The notes beneath the pieces were generated by a model. It had not been told where the DNA came from and ran no database searches. It saw only the letters and a list, made by a program, of their open reading frames with translations. 64,000 nucleotides of DNA from Acanthaster planci (Eukaryota > Echinodermata > Asteroidea > Valvatida > Acanthasteridae). The stretch is from assembly GCF_001949145.1 (NCBI RefSeq), contig NW_019091444.1:1-64000 (forward strand), in the 5' to 3' direction. This document shows positions 1 to 12,728 of this stretch, in pieces; the first letter of the stretch is position 1; the number at the start of each line of letters is the position of its first letter. Position numbers and translations under genes: made by a program.

Positions 1-239
1 CCCCTCTTTTCAAAACAATCTCTGGGGTACTTTTTGTGCACCTCGGCCTGGCGGAGAATTTTCCTTAAATTGGGACACTGCACCCCTATGAGACTTGTCT
101 GAAAATACCTAGTAAAGTACTAGGCCCGCCCTATCCCACAGTTCTAGGGGTATTTCTGACAGCTGAGCCTGTCATGCCTGTTAATTGTTAATGTTAATAC
201 ATTTTACTTTTACAGGGAGTTGTATACTCTGGGACCCCC

Positions 240-597
240 CATTTTTTGACATTTTAATCTTACAAAACTGGTAAGTGCCCCCCCCCCAAAAAAAACAAAG
301 GTAACACTCTCTTTACTGCACTGATGCTGTTTTTTTTAAACTTCACATCGTAAATTGTGAAAAAATGTGACTTTCTTACCGTGGTCACTGACAAACTAAC
401 CGTGAAAATTTGAATCCACCATGGCGTGTGGTTAAACACTCACAGTCACAAGTTACCCTCAAAATTCCCTGTAAATATGCAAAACCTTGCCCTTTGACAA
501 CATTAACCCTATAGTTTCCGAGTATGATGTCACAGTCATCTCCCAAGGTGAATTCAAAAGTTAAAATGTAGCTCTCCCTTCTATTATAGGAACAGTT
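240..597 (+). repeat. Dispersed repeat, copy 1 (partner at 36408-36735)
   Basis: Two distant stretches align over about 330-360 bases in the same orientation. They share landmarks such as TGTGACTTTCTTAC, AACACTCACAGT, CACAACATTAACCC-type text, GATGTCACAGTCATCTCCC and ATTATAGGAACA. No terminal inverted repeat or coding potential was recognised. It is probably a fragment of an old interspersed element. Confidence 0.75.
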
Positions 598-640
598 AGT
601 GTTAAGCTAGTACCAATGAAAGAAGGCATCAAATCACAAC

Positions 641-1010
641 GGTCATGCTATTTAGCATCAACAATCGTCAACACACAAGTAGTGTCAACAAAGCATCAAC
701 ATCTTGAAAATACCCTCCACAGATTTAAAAGTGGTTTTATCTTATTTTAAAGACTCTCACACTTGCCGTGGTGTAAGAGAAACACCAAATTTGCCGTCCA
801 CAGGAAAACAAGATGCAGGCTGGTTGGACTGCACAAACAAGGCCGACTTTTTCACTCAAATTTCAACACTCAAATATCATTTCAGATATGATACATTGAT
901 TTTAATATGTAGGAGCCTAATTAACATTGTAAATAAAAAATCTTTGCTCAAGTATGCTTGAATAACTTGTTGACGCTCGGTGATGCTTGTTGACGCTAAA
1001 TAGCATGACC
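641..1010. mobile_element. MITE-like element with terminal inverted repeats
   Basis: The element begins GGTCATGCTATTTAGC and ends with the exact reverse complement GCTAAATAGCATGACC. The inverted similarity extends inward about 60 bases, with GTTGACGCT-type sub-repeats. The flanks AATCACAAC (632-640) and AATCACGAC (1012-1020) may be an imperfect target duplication. No transposase is encoded. A third related end lies at 12201-12275. Confidence 0.7.
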
Positions 1011-1734
1011 CAATCACGACTAACTTAAAGGGAGGTCTATGTACCACACTGTATCAGTACATTCTTTCCTGGTTGTAACGGTTGTAGGCCTACTGGTGCA
1101 ACTGACGGAAAGAGTTCCGTATACAGACAAACTTAATTTTCCCTTAAAATGCTACAACAGCTGTAGAAAGTACTAACATGTCCTAAAAGTGAAATTTAGC
1201 TAAGAAAAGTCCGAAGCATTTACTTAAAAACACTTAAGTTTTTTCGGACAAGTCTCACAAGGTTTGTGCACAGGGGCATCAAATGTCCATATATGGAATT
1301 CTTTTTAAAAATCTTAATGTAAACATATTACCTACGGTTCATCAGTACTTCTACGTGGCCTTCCAACTCCATGAATGTATAGACCCAAGTTACAGTTTAT
1401 TGGATGGATTGACTCAAGCAAGCTGTAATTCTGTTTTGAAAAAATGTAAGGAAAAATGGACGGTAAGAGTTCCACTCCTGGATGGACATCGCTTTACACC
1501 CTGTGCACAATCCCCGATGAGCACGACGAACTGGACAATTTCAAGCCATTCCAAGTAAATGCTTCAAAATTTCGCTACTAAAGTTGACTTATTTGGACCT
1601 ATTGCTTTTTCATGGCTGATCTGTCACTGCAGGCCTTGCAGGGAAAAGTTAGTGATGTCCATGTATAGAATTCCACCCAAATGGTATCTGGATTTATCGC
1701 CAGCCAACTTTTAACTTGTGATTTCAGTTTTCAG

Positions 1735-4700
1735 ATGAGTTGCGTTGTATGCCGTTGTTCAGTTGTCAGCATCAGAGCAGCACACGTCTCTGGCCGTGTC
1801 GGTAGCCTCCACCGTACATGCACTGCGGTCCCCCTCGGTGACATACCAGTTAGAAGCCGGTTGTATTCCTCGCGAGACGAGACTTGGGACGGCGACAGCG
1901 TCATGTCAGGAATCATCAGCAGCCCTAACGGCATCGATGTGGCCGGGATGCGCAAAGCCTACAAGGCGGGCCACGAGGCCTTCACGGAAGACGAACTGGT
2001 GTCCAAGGAGCCCATCGGCCAGTTTGCGGCGTGGTTTAAGGTTGCTTCGGAGCAGGACAGTATCGGCGAGGCCAATGCCATGACGCTGGCGACAGCTAGC
2101 AAGTAAGCCACGATAAGGCCGGAATTGTTGACTTATCCTTGTTCAATTTCTTTTAGTTTAGAAAAATCCTTTTTAAAAACAAAACAAAACAAACTTTTCA
2201 CTATGCCTTTGCCGACGACATTGAACTCAAATCGACATTAAGGTCTACTTAAAGGTGTTGAATCCGTCTGAAATACCGTATTTGCCACGGTGTGGAAAAT
2301 TCTTGTGACTGATGTGTATCAACATATTACATTGTATCCTCATTCAATCCTATTTAGTTACTGTTGGCTTGCAAAAGGCAATGTACATTTACTGTGCCGG
2401 TGAACAGTGATGTGTGGAGAAGGTGCTCATACTTGAGGGAGGAAAAATTCCTGGTTTTTGTTTTCAGGGAAGGGAGGCCATCGGCCCGCATGGTGCTCCT
2501 GAAGGGCTACGATAAAGAAGGATTCAAGTTTTACACAAATTACGAAAGCCGAAAAGGAAAGGAGCTGGTAAGAGACAAGGATGGATCTAACCTGAAAAAT
2601 GTTGAGGAGGGGGCTCCTAGCAGTTTGGAATTTTTATGTAACTTTTATTGCCTTTCTTGGGGATGAGGTTATATTTTGGGGCTTTTTACAGCCTCTTTGA
2701 AGGGAAATGACATATACCAACAGAGTCACCTTTTGCATTTTTTTGAAAATCTTTTGGGGGGCCTTTTTTTGGGGGGGGGGGGAATGGCCCTGTTGGTCTC
2801 CTGAAACTGCTCTTGGTAACAGACTTTTCCTGGGCTACCTCCAGTTGAACTTAAAGTACATTATAGCCAGTGGTGTGGATTTGCAGTGAATTAGAACTTG
2901 CAAGTTATATTTCCAAAGCATTTCCATTGCCTATACTATTTGAAGTCTCAACTTTTATTATGGAATTATGGATCTACCTGCAAGAAGTTAATAATTGTTA
3001 TAGCAAGGTCTCCAGTTGGATGTTCTGTAATCAAATGTTGTTAATTTCATAAAGCTTTCTGTGTATACACTGTTCAAGTTGGAAATAAATGTTTATGAAC
3101 AGTGTCTTTGTATAAAAGAATTTGCCTTGTGATTTTCTGCTCAGATTGACAACCCACACGCTGCACTCTGTTTCTACTGGGAGATTCTCAGCAGATCTGT
3201 AAGTTGAATGTCTTGAAGTAACATTTCTAACTTTTTTTGAAAAAAATGTATTCAAAGATTTGCTTTTAATTGCAAATTCAGAACTTTGATCAAAACTTTA
3301 TCAGTTTCTGATGTAACTTGTTTACCTGCTGAGGATTCATCCACAGAATAGTGTCTGAAATGTTATACGCTTAAATGACCCTCCGGTAATGCCCAAATAT
3401 TTGACAAAAGGGCACTGGAATCATTTGGACAAAATTGTAAAGAGAACCCAGAGTCACATTTGGCTACAGCTTCTACTTCAGCTATTGAAGGCTACTGAGA
3501 CGTAGCCATAGCCGCAGAGTGGCTCAATGGCTGTTAGCCAGATTTATCCCCGAAGGAAACAATAGACCTTAAATTCACGAAGAAGTCATTTTCCATTTGG
3601 TTCCCTGAATGTGTTTAATAAAGTATAAACTGTTGATTTAGATGGTACCAGACTATTTATGATTGCCATCATTTCAAGCATCCCTTTCAACATTTTTTTT
3701 CAAAAGCTGGCTTCAAAAACTAAAGTATTTTAAAGCACAAAATTAATCTTTAGTGTTGACAGGTACTACTTGGTTACGTCTTGAAATTTGACTGTAATTC
3801 TTTCATTTCCCTCTCATATTCCGAAAATGAGGAGTTAACCTCCCTTTCAATTTCAAATATGGCTGACCCATGGATAAAGTGTGTACCTTTCTGTGTGATT
3901 AAAGATGAATCCCATTCGCTGCTCAGGTGCGCATTGAGGGGCCTGTGGAGCGACTGACGGAGGAAGAGTCCACCAAGTATTTCCACAGTCGACCGCCAAC
4001 CAGTCAGATTGGAGCCGTCGTCAGTCATCAGAGTACGGTCATAGAAAGCCGAGATGTAAGTGGAACCCACCAAAGGCTTTAATGAGTTGACTGTGCAACC
4101 TTTTATTTCTAGAGTAATAACGAGTTGCTCAACCTCATTCCCCAGGTGTCGGGCAGAGTGCCATCATGGCTTCCCCGTCTTGCCCTGGTATGGGGCCATT
4201 TGCACAACCAAATATTGGATACATACATCATGTATGTTATGCACCATGGGATGTCTGATCTAAAAAACATTTTCTTTACATATACACTTTCCTATGTTAT
4301 ACACTTGGGTGTATACTTTGGGTTGATTTCCAGTTTTTCCTTTCACATCAGGTTTTGACATCCAAAGACAACGAGCTGAAGGAGAAGTACCTCAGTACAG
4401 GCCTGGCCATTCCAAAGCCAAACTACTGGTGAGTTCTCACAGACTGGTCACATCGGCGTGGAACACCCTGCAGAGTGTTGTAGATGGTGACCTCTGAAGA
4501 CCATCACAAGACCCCACAAGCTAGTTTCAAATGAGCTGCAACGAAAGCTTTCCTCCGTCCTTGCTCATCCTGTTTTTCTTGATCATTCCACATCACAAGT
4601 TGGTTGCAACTTTGGGAGGTGCCAGTGGATAGACCAACCCTTTTTTATTCTCCTCTCATCTTTTAACAATATTTACGTCAAAGATTCTTATCAACTCGAT

Positions 4701-5721
4701 GAGAACTCATTGATAGAAATCTCCATGTTGCTTCTGTTACAGTTAAGCAGTATAGCAAAAACTGTGCTAGGAGCTAACAAAGGATTACAACTTCCTCAAT
4801 GACATTTGTAGGATGAAAAAACCTTTTCTGGAAAAAACTTTGCAAATGTATTGACAAGTTGCAACTCCTAAGAATAGATTTGACAATTTTAATTAGCGAC
4901 AGAATTTGTTTCATTTATTTTGTTTTATATACATCCTTTTTATTTTTTAATAAACAATATGTCTTGCCAGGTGCCTTCGGTAATGCAGATGACAAATTCC
5001 TGTCCAGACTGCACTTTTATAGACTTATCACAATAGAGTAATCCGTGTATCACTCACGGAGTGATATCCCACAGTCAAGAACTTAATTTCGTTCTAATTT
5101 GCCACTCAACCAAACAAAATTACATTTTTTTTACTTCTTGAGCATGGTCTTTTGAAAGGTCGACTGAAAGGTCTTGGTGATGGCTGAATTACAGCACTGG
5201 TATGACTATAGTTGATTTGCAAGGGTGCCACCTTGCGGGCCAGTGCTTCTGCTCCACAGGGTATGCACAAAGGGGGTTTCCCTGTGGAAGAAAAAAACTA
5301 CTGTGCAAGATGGCTACAATGCAAAGCCTCGATATGAGTCACTACATTAGAGTTACACTTTGTGATGTTTAACTCAATTTGAAAATTGGCAGCTGTATCT
5401 CGTCCTTTAGAAAAAATGGCATTCTTTGGCTGAGAAAACTGTTTCTCGCTAGGACCACTTTGTTGTGGAATAATCCCATCTTAAAGTGGTAACAGCCGAA
5501 ATTTTTGAGGAATTTATGTTGACAGTTTCGTTCGTTCTGATTTTTCCATCACAGGGGTGGGTTTCAGGGTCATCCCTGAGGTGGTGGAGTTCTGGCAGGG
5601 ACAGAGTAACCGCCTGCACGACCGCGTTGTCTTCCGCCGTCTCAAGCCAGGCGAGACCGCCGACGGCACGTTTGTTCACGAGGGGGAGAACGGATGGGTG
5701 TATGAAAGATTGTCTCCTTGA
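1735..5721 (+). CDS. PNPO: Pyridoxamine-5'-phosphate oxidase (PNPO), 6 exons, one apparent frameshift
   Basis: FMN-dependent oxidase that converts pyridoxine- or pyridoxamine-5'-phosphate to pyridoxal phosphate. Exons by GT-AG and reading frame: 1735-2102, 2468-2567, 3145-3198, 3927-4055, 4352-4428, 5555-5721. Family signatures in order are [76 protein letters not shown] and the terminal YERLSP. The start is uncertain: 1735 directly follows a splice-acceptor-like TTTTCAG, 1681 is an in-frame upstream ATG, and 1903 is an internal one. Exons sum to 3n+1. Joining exon 5 (ending in the first two bases of a Trp codon) to exon 6 requires dropping one G from the G-runs at 5555-5561 to give the expected W-G-G-F-R-V-I-P. 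This is an assembly or sequencing indel or a real lesion. Everything after it is well conserved, which favours an error. Confidence 0.95.
4470..4590 (+). repeat. Dispersed repeat family, PNPO-intron copy
   Basis: It contains GTTGTAGATGGTGACC, CCATCACAAGACC and GCAACGAAAGC followed by CTCATCCTGTT. The same order of words occurs at about 41570-41740 (+) and, in reverse complement, at about 19195-19330 and 20370-20480. No coding capacity was seen. Confidence 0.6.
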
Positions 5722-8147
5722 TTAAAGACCTGGGGGGGGGCCCTCGTGTTGAGCTTCGCTTTGAAGAAATCCGATGGTGGAAAGTACTCAAGTTGATAAA
5801 TGGAAATATCACTGAAAATGAATTCAAACTATTTTCGTTTGGCAGGTAATTTGCATTACTTTATCTTCAAAATTAAGGAATGTGTGCTAAACATTTAAAA
5901 AATTGGATGACTCGTAAGATCGGCAAAGGCACAGATTTTATGAGCAGAGGCTGACTAAATCACATATCTGTGTTCTTCACAGAGTTCAGAAATGAAGAAC
6001 CAAGAATGCTACTGAAAAAAAAGGTAAAAACTTATGCAAGAATGAGCCAATTTGCCTCAAACCAAATTCAACAGGGTTATGGTCCCAGCCAGCGCAAAAT
6101 GGCTCAAAAGAACTTCTGGTCAGTGAAGGCCATACGTTGGCTTAATATAGTGTGTGGAACCAAGGGGGAATTAACATGGATGTAGTGCATATAGAATTGT
6201 ACTTTGCTGGGCAGAATCAAGCTACAACACAAATGCAGTGCCCTGTACGTTTACATGTCTGCAGGCTTTGGCAACACGTGTTGTGTCCTCGATGCCACAA
6301 CCTTAGCAGAATGTGATCTTTGCATTCGGTGCCATGTGGGGTACGGACCAAAAACTGCTTTCTAAGGTATTTTTTGGCAGTTTATTGTGAGCCCTGCCCA
6401 TCCAGAGTTAAAGTGCACCCCCATGCAGCTAAAGAAAGACAGATGGTTGTAAGTTTTCCAAGCGGGTTCTTGCACGTGTTCCGCGTGTATGCAAAGACCA
6501 AACATTAGGGAATAATTTTGTTACGCGTACTCGGCGTGCGCCGCGTAAAACGCTCAATTGATCTCCATTATAAATGCGCTCCTGTGCGGTGAGTACCAAA
6601 AAAAATGCCTTCTTTTGTTCCGCTCGGAGCGGATTGGCCCAAAATCCTATGGCTGGATATACATGTATCTTTAGTGTACTATTAAAGTGTACTATGCCAA
6701 ATTTATCCTGAATTGATCAGTATTATATAAGATTGTGAATCCCCGGCCACACTCATCTCGTTTGGGTCTTAGATGTTAATTTTGTTCATGTACAAAGACT
6801 ATGTCACATGTTTACCGCACATTGTTGGGTTAGAATTCGGGCTCTTGGAGCTTTCTAAAAAAGTTAGGGTAGAGGATTTAGAAGTTATAAAGTATACCGT
6901 TTCTGGAAAGCTGAAGTGGGTACATGGCTGTAGACTGTCCTTTGACAGTTGCGCAAGGGATTAGTTATGACTGATCTCTCATTTCTAGAAATGGATCATT
7001 TGAAAGTGCACAGCACATACATTGAATATATTCATCTGTTGTAATTAGTGGGGATCTGATAATCTTAAAAGACAATATTACAGTTGTCTATAATATCACA
7101 TAATGCTTTTTGTTGATGTCTTTGTCTTGGTTTATCTAAAATAATCATGATGCTAACAATAAAACAATTCTGTGTCTGCAACTGAGCTCTTTGGAAGGAA
7201 TTTCTTGTTGTTCGTGACGGTAGTGTCTTCAAGTGGGGAGCTCATTTTTAATGTAAGGGTTTGGGCCGGACTCGTTGCCTCCATGTAGCCTGTCACAAAA
7301 CCAGCATTTTGCTTCCAGTTCAGAGATCCAATCTTTATCTTTGATGTTTGGAGGGGCAGTAAATTACATCAATAGACTTTTCAAACAGCTCGGTATCACA
7401 GGACTCATAATGTTAAAACTTCAGTCGATTTTTGAGGGACTTGGACTCAAACTGGCCAAATTCGGACTAGGATTTGTTGGCCTAGGCTACAAAACTGCTC
7501 TCGAAGTGACAAGCCAATGATGTACCAGGACTCCTGCCCCTTGGAGGAAGAAAATCTCGTCAAGTCTTCAAGGATGCATCCTCTTTCAGCGGTAACACTT
7601 TCTCATGCTCGGCATCCCGCAGAGCCTATGGCAACATCCTGCTGCAATTTTCAAGATGTCTCCAAGAATGCCATCTTCAAAATCTCCCGCTTCACTCCTG
7701 TGAAAGGGAGGAAATTGTGGACTTCTTACACGTCTCAGGAACTTGCAGCAATTTCCAAGAGGAAACTGAAACACATTCAAGATGATGACGGCCCCCCCTC
7801 AGAAATGTTCTGCTTGTTGTTCACGTATCAGCTGAAAGCGCTTACATGTACATGTTGTCATCTACATTACTGTTAGTCTAAACGTTGAACCATCAATTTT
7901 ACAGAGGTTGAAACTGGAAGGGGTGGCAGGGAGGTTGGATGCATAATGCTTATTTATAAAGATGCCATGTTTTAAACTCTATGGGTGGAACCAAGCCATC
8001 TGTTTTGTTCCAAGAGCAATGACAGTGATACATGTATTGATAAAAAGTAACCATGTCAGCAGTTTTTTTGAGTGAAAGCAACAATGGAAACACTGATAAA
8101 ACCCCAAAGCAGTAATTGTGTATCAACAAAAGGTATGCAGCATGGGG
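5722..8147. other. Convergent intergenic region between PNPO and METTL18
   Basis: This holds the PNPO 3' region and possibly a last METTL18 exon that I could not find. Frames at 7275-7520 and 7517-7876 have no recognisable similarity. The only structured item seen is the GC-rich dispersed repeat at about 6522-6640. Confidence 0.5.
6522..6640 (+). repeat. GC-rich dispersed repeat (partner at 62468-62600)
   Basis: It shares the ordered words GTAxTCGGCGTGC, CCGCGT.AAAC, GTGAxTACC, an A-run, CTTTTGTT and CTCGGAGC with the copy at 62468-62600. It stands out by CpG-rich composition against AT-rich surroundings. A similar short CpG-rich stretch near 50900-50960 may be a third fragment. Confidence 0.55.
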
Positions 8148-11100
8148 TTAAGAGTAACTGGCCACATTTCTGTTCTGGAAGTAAGCCTTACCATCGGTGA
8201 ACGTCTTGCAGACCTGGATGCTGAATTCTTCGCGCTGCCTCACCACATCTTGGAAACTCCTAGTCCCTCCTCCAACGCCGAAGTAGTGCGTCTTGGCAGC
8301 AATATATCTGGATAGCCGTCTTTGATTGAGGATGATTAATGACAGTCGGTCAAACCATACAGAAAGGACACAGATTCTGAGGCTGGTGTTTTCTATTTGT
8401 GCGAGTGTGTGGCAAATGACTGTAATCTGTGTCCTTGTACGACTTTGTTTCAACATAGGACAGGCATACAGAGGGAACAAAATGACTTTTCCTGTCCTCG
8501 ATAATCTTTCATTCAAAACTAGTCTTCGAAAGTGAGTGCTTCATATATGAGAGTGTTATGTTGAGAATGATACAAAACATGATGCCACGCCAACTGCGTA
8601 CATTACATCACTGTGCTCTCTACGGATCGCTTTTCACTATCGGGCTTCTTTCAAACCTGGGAATTTGGCTTGGAACCTTTCAAAAATCCTCTGCAGTTTC
8701 GCAAACCAATGGCTGAGACTTGGCACTGAATGTTTCATAGGGAACACAGCCCTATGTACAGTTGTAGTGGCTAGGTCTACTTTCCCAGATCCTGCAAAAC
8801 CCTCCAAGACTTCCTGATGGATTTTGGAGGATTAGGGAAGAACTTCCCGGGCTTAAACACAGTTTCTCAGCTGTAAGGATACACCACACCATCTCGTCTC
8901 AGCAGAGCTCGCAGAATCTTATACAACTTGTCATGTGACTCCAGGCTGTAAATTGTTTCCGAAGTCAGAATGACATCATACCTACAATGGACAAAAAAGA
9001 TTAGCTAAAAATAAATGGTAAAAAGGAAGCTACGGTACTAAAGTTTGAAAAAGACTTGATGCTGTCAATGAATATGATTTGTTATTAAACTTTTCAGCTG
9101 CGCTTACTTTGCATCTGGATGTGCAGAGACTATCTTCTCCTGTACCAAGCTCCAGTCTCCAGAAAAGAATCGAAGGTCTTGACTGGTTGGTGCTTTGTCA
9201 GATTGGTTCAATGCGACATTGGGGATTGTCATGTGCTCAATCACCTCCTCATTCTTCAAATAAAAATACAATAAAATAGAGTTTACAATAGCCACCTTCT
9301 ATGGGAAAAAGGTTACAACAACACTCAGCAATTTTTCTCTATTCCTAAAGGTTTAATATGCATCAAGGTGAAAATATGGTTCTCATTCAAACTTGCCGCT
9401 GACCTAGGTCACGACCAGCCAAAGCAATAAACAAGAGGTTAACAGTAGCAATGCTGACTCACGTAATCTTGGAAATGGACAGCAGCTGCTGCTCTCTTGA
9501 GGGCATAGATGCCTGGCAGTCCGGCCCCACAGCCCAGCTCCAAGATGTCCTTGTTCTCAAGTGGTAACTCTGCCTCGTGTAGGTAGTGTACCAGATCTAT
9601 GGAACACTCCCAAACCTTCAGACCACCTTCAGAGATTAAAACACCTGTAATGTGTTACTTGTTCCAATTGCAGACTAAAACCTTTTTGAGACTCAAGGAA
9701 ATGATACAATTAGTTACCTATTGCAATTAGAGACTCTCAACTCAGAACAGAAGCTTTTTAAAATATGAGAGAGTCTTGAAGGACTAGAGTTTTCTATTCA
9801 AGCATTCGTGACACACCGAGCTGAATGGGAAATAAATAACCATCCTTTTAACTTCTTAAGCAGTGACATTTTTCTTAAGGCTGTGTCGTGGAGCTTCTGA
9901 GTACATACCAGGTAGCACTGCTAAACAAAATGGTATCCTGGTATCCTTTTTTGCTAAGCAGGAATTTTTTAAACTTAGCAAATTTCTATCTTTAGGCTGC
10001 GTCCGAATCACTTGGCTGCAGCTTAAATTACACAACTCTACGGGAACTGGCTGTGGCCACAACCACAGCCTTACACTTACTTTCTAGCCCCAACCAAGTA
10101 ATTCAGACACGGCCTATAAACCTCCAGGAAAGTGGACGGTACTCAGTAAATTGATTATGCTAAGAGATAAATCCTAGACGAAATTGTCTCTAAACCATTC
10201 CAGTATTTGTACACTAATGACGACAAGTAGTACTCCATTTGAAATCAACAGGGCTTAAGAAATCAGGTATGATATTTGAATCTGAAGGAAAAAAGGGGAA
10301 AAAAGTTCCCTGCAGACCCCCCCAACAGTACATGTATAAAGACTACAGTACAAAATGTTGAAATGGAGGAGACTCAAATGATGAGAAATGAAAGGAGACA
10401 AATTCTGAAATTGTATTAAAATAGGAAAAAAAGACCATTGCCGGTAATGCATGCAGTCAAGGCTGCTAAAATAGGCAAATGACGGAAGCCACGTCCAAAC
10501 TAACAGTCCTTGGTAACAGTCGGTGATCGTACATAAGCCAGATGGCTACTGGCTCAATCTAACTTTCACAGACCGGGGAATTTCTGCTAGGCACAGCTAA
10601 GTAATTGATATGCAGTCCTACCCTCATAAACATTGGGTATGAGGTCGGAGTGACTTTCTGCCGCCTTGGAAATGTCACTGCCATATTCGATGCTGCCAAG
10701 CAGTCTGTCAAATTCCACGGCCTCAGGGTTCAGGAAGTGCAACTCCAAGTTGCCAATTTTCAAGGTTTCCACTGCACAAGACTGGGAAAATGAAAACCAC
10801 AAATACAAGTACCAAAAAATAATATTTTTTGAAAAAGGAAATCAACCACTAGCAACTACAGCAAACTAGCACTCCGTTATTGATTTGATTTTCACCCTGC
10901 AACCCTTGAAATTTTCACCCTTTTGTTTCAATTAACATTGTTTCAAGTTTTGTCTCCCTGTTGTCATCTTTGTTTCAGAGCCCTTTTGGTCTTTATGCTC
11001 GGGCAAATTTCCATATTATATGAGCAAAACCATCATCCCAGGCACTGGACCTCAATGTTGCACTGAACTGTGCACGAGAAACTAACTGGAATTACTCACA

Positions 11101-12728
11101 TTCTGCTGCAGTAACGTTCTATTTTTGTTGGCAGTTTAATACCGTGTAATTATACAGCAACAAGCCAGGGAGCAACCAATTCTCAGGGGTTTAAAATTTG
11201 AACATCACATCTCAAATAACTTTCATGATTGAGGAATGGTTTAAAGATGAACAAAATGTGAATATTACCAAACTTCAAGTTCACTGCATGGGTGAATTTT
11301 AGCCAGTTTCAGGAAAGTTCTTTCCACTGGTGCCAAGGGAGTTGAGGTCAAGGTAAATCTAATGTCAACGTCTAGGTCGACATTAACCCTAACCCCCTGG
11401 GCAACTGCACTAGAAAGCATACTGAACCTCACAAAATCAAACAGGTTCATGTACTTGTCTATGTACTTGTACATGCAGGTTACTGTACCAAACCTGATAA
11501 ACTCCAACAGAATGAGCCCGTTGGAGTTTGAGTGATATGGTATGGATGGATCTATGCAGTATAGGATGACTTGCCCTGAACAGTACTTAAATGTCTATGC
11601 ATTTTTACCATTTACCATTTAGGATATTGGATCACTTGACCTTTGAAGACTCAAATTTTTCCCCATAGATTACCTCAGTTGTTGTCAGAGTGGGAGGGGC
11701 GTACAATTCCTTGGCGGGTCTTAAAATGTCCTTGGTCTTGCTTGAATCATCTTTGCTGGGACCTAATATTAGGAAACACAGCGATATGTATGTATATATA
11801 GAGATCTGCAGCAGATGTGGACATATGGGGATAAGTCTGCCAAGTTCACCCTGCAGGGGAAACTGGGAAGGAAGAGGCCTATGAGGGAGGTGGGATAGTG
11901 ACAGCGGCTCTGAAAGCCAAGTGAAATCATAAAAGTAATAATTTGGGCCTCATAAAAATAAATTCATTGTGTGCCAAGGAAAAGGATGCTAGAGGTCCAG
12001 GCATGCAAATGTTACTTTATGAGATAATTAGGAGTCAACCTTTTTTTCTAAGTAAAAAAAAAAAATGCAAAATATCTTCGTTTTCCTGCGAGAAACTGGA
12101 AGCAAATTTAGTGTTTCTCTTACAGAGTGGTACATGTAGTTGTTAGAGTCTCTAGAATATGATAAAACCAGTTTTAAATCTGTAGAGCATGTAAAGGGAG
12201 TTTTCAAGTTGTTGATGCATTAATTGTTGACGCTACTTGTGAGTGTTGACTATTGTTGACACTAAATAGCACAACCATGCAGCTGAATTCTTGCCCAATT
12301 TCCAAGCGTTGCTGCACCGGACAAAATTATATGATGGTACATTATACTGTTGATAGCCTACCAGGCAGGAGTACCATGGATACAGCAATTTTCACAAAGG
12401 TTCAACTGCATTTCAGTATTTAACTTTAAATGAATCAGAAGTTTTTCAACAAGAGGTTTGACAACAACACTGTATTAAGCTAGGTAGGCCTAGGGCCTGG
12501 CCTAATCGGTAACTCACGCAGGCCTGGTACTGTACTGCAGTCACGGTAAGTATAGGCCTAATTAAAATTAGGCAAGCCGTGCAAGATCATGATGATGCAA
12601 GTCAAGAGTCAAAGACCACCACGTTTTATTGTAAGCCCTAAATTACCTGAACTTGAACCTACAACGTGATCATCATCACAATTATCTTGCTCTTGTAGGC
12701 CTATATCAAAATTAAACTGAAAAGCCAT
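8148..12728 (-). CDS. METTL18: METTL18-type protein-histidine N-methyltransferase, 7 exons
   Basis: SAM-dependent methyltransferase; the mammalian homologue methylates a histidine of ribosomal protein uL3. Exons (complement): 12647-12728, 11674-11762, 10622-10781, 9463-9626, 9108-9253, 8883-8981, then 8148 or 8192 to 8307. The N-terminus MAFQFNFDIG matches the family start. Then come SHSDLIPNVYEGG, SAM motif I ILELGCGAGLPGI, HFQDYNEEVI, PNVALN, FFSGDW, YDVILTSETIY and AAKTHYFGVGGG. The last exon either reads through to a stop at 8148 (about 299 aa) or is spliced at the GTAAGG donor at 8191 to an exon I could not locate; the read-through tail is not conserved. The last intron looks U12-type. 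It is divergent from GTF3C4 over 324 bp. Confidence 0.9.
8308..8882 (-). other. Candidate U12-type intron in METTL18
   Basis: The donor on the minus strand reads GTATCCTTAC, matching the minor-spliceosome consensus GTATCCTTT at eight of nine positions. The cut is fixed by frame, giving D-G-V-V-Y-I-A-A-K-T-H-Y as in the family. A weak branch-like TCCTCAAT (8325-8332) lies about 17 bases from the acceptor. Confidence 0.65.
9993..10116. mobile_element. Short MITE-like palindromic element (family with 25694-25815 and about 50094-50190)
   Basis: The ends are TAGGCTGCGTCCGAATCACT and the near reverse complement of AAGTAATTCAGACACGGCC. The interior carries a second palindrome of GGCTGTGG and CCACAGCC. 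Two more copies with the same ends and the GGGAACTGGCTG or GGGAATGGCTG core lie in this window. It sits in a METTL18 intron and is non-coding. Confidence 0.75.
12201..12275. mobile_element. Solo end of the 641-1010 MITE family
   Basis: TTTTCAAG.TGTTGATGC, GTTGACGCTACTTGT, ATTGTTGAC and CTAAATAGCA match the right end of the 641-1010 element and the reverse complement of its left end. I found no partner end nearby. It lies between METTL18 exons 1 and 2. Confidence 0.6.

Larger units (their letters stand above)
1..1734. other. 5' flank of PNPO, repeat-rich, no gene recognised
   Basis: No open frame in this stretch resembles a known protein. It holds one copy of a dispersed repeat (about 240-597) and a palindromic MITE-like element (641-1010), listed separately. 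A frame at 1283-1558 looks like chance coding. The bases just before 1735 (pyrimidine-rich, ending TTTTCAG) look like a 3' splice site, so an upstream non-coding or short coding PNPO exon may lie here, but I could not identify it. Confidence 0.5.

Noticed and set aside
1283-1558. 91-codon frame upstream of PNPO
   Set aside because: No recognisable features, no splice context and ordinary composition.
7517-7876. 119-codon frame between PNPO and METTL18
   Set aside because: No similarity recognised. I also searched here for the last METTL18 exon on the minus strand and found no convincing one.
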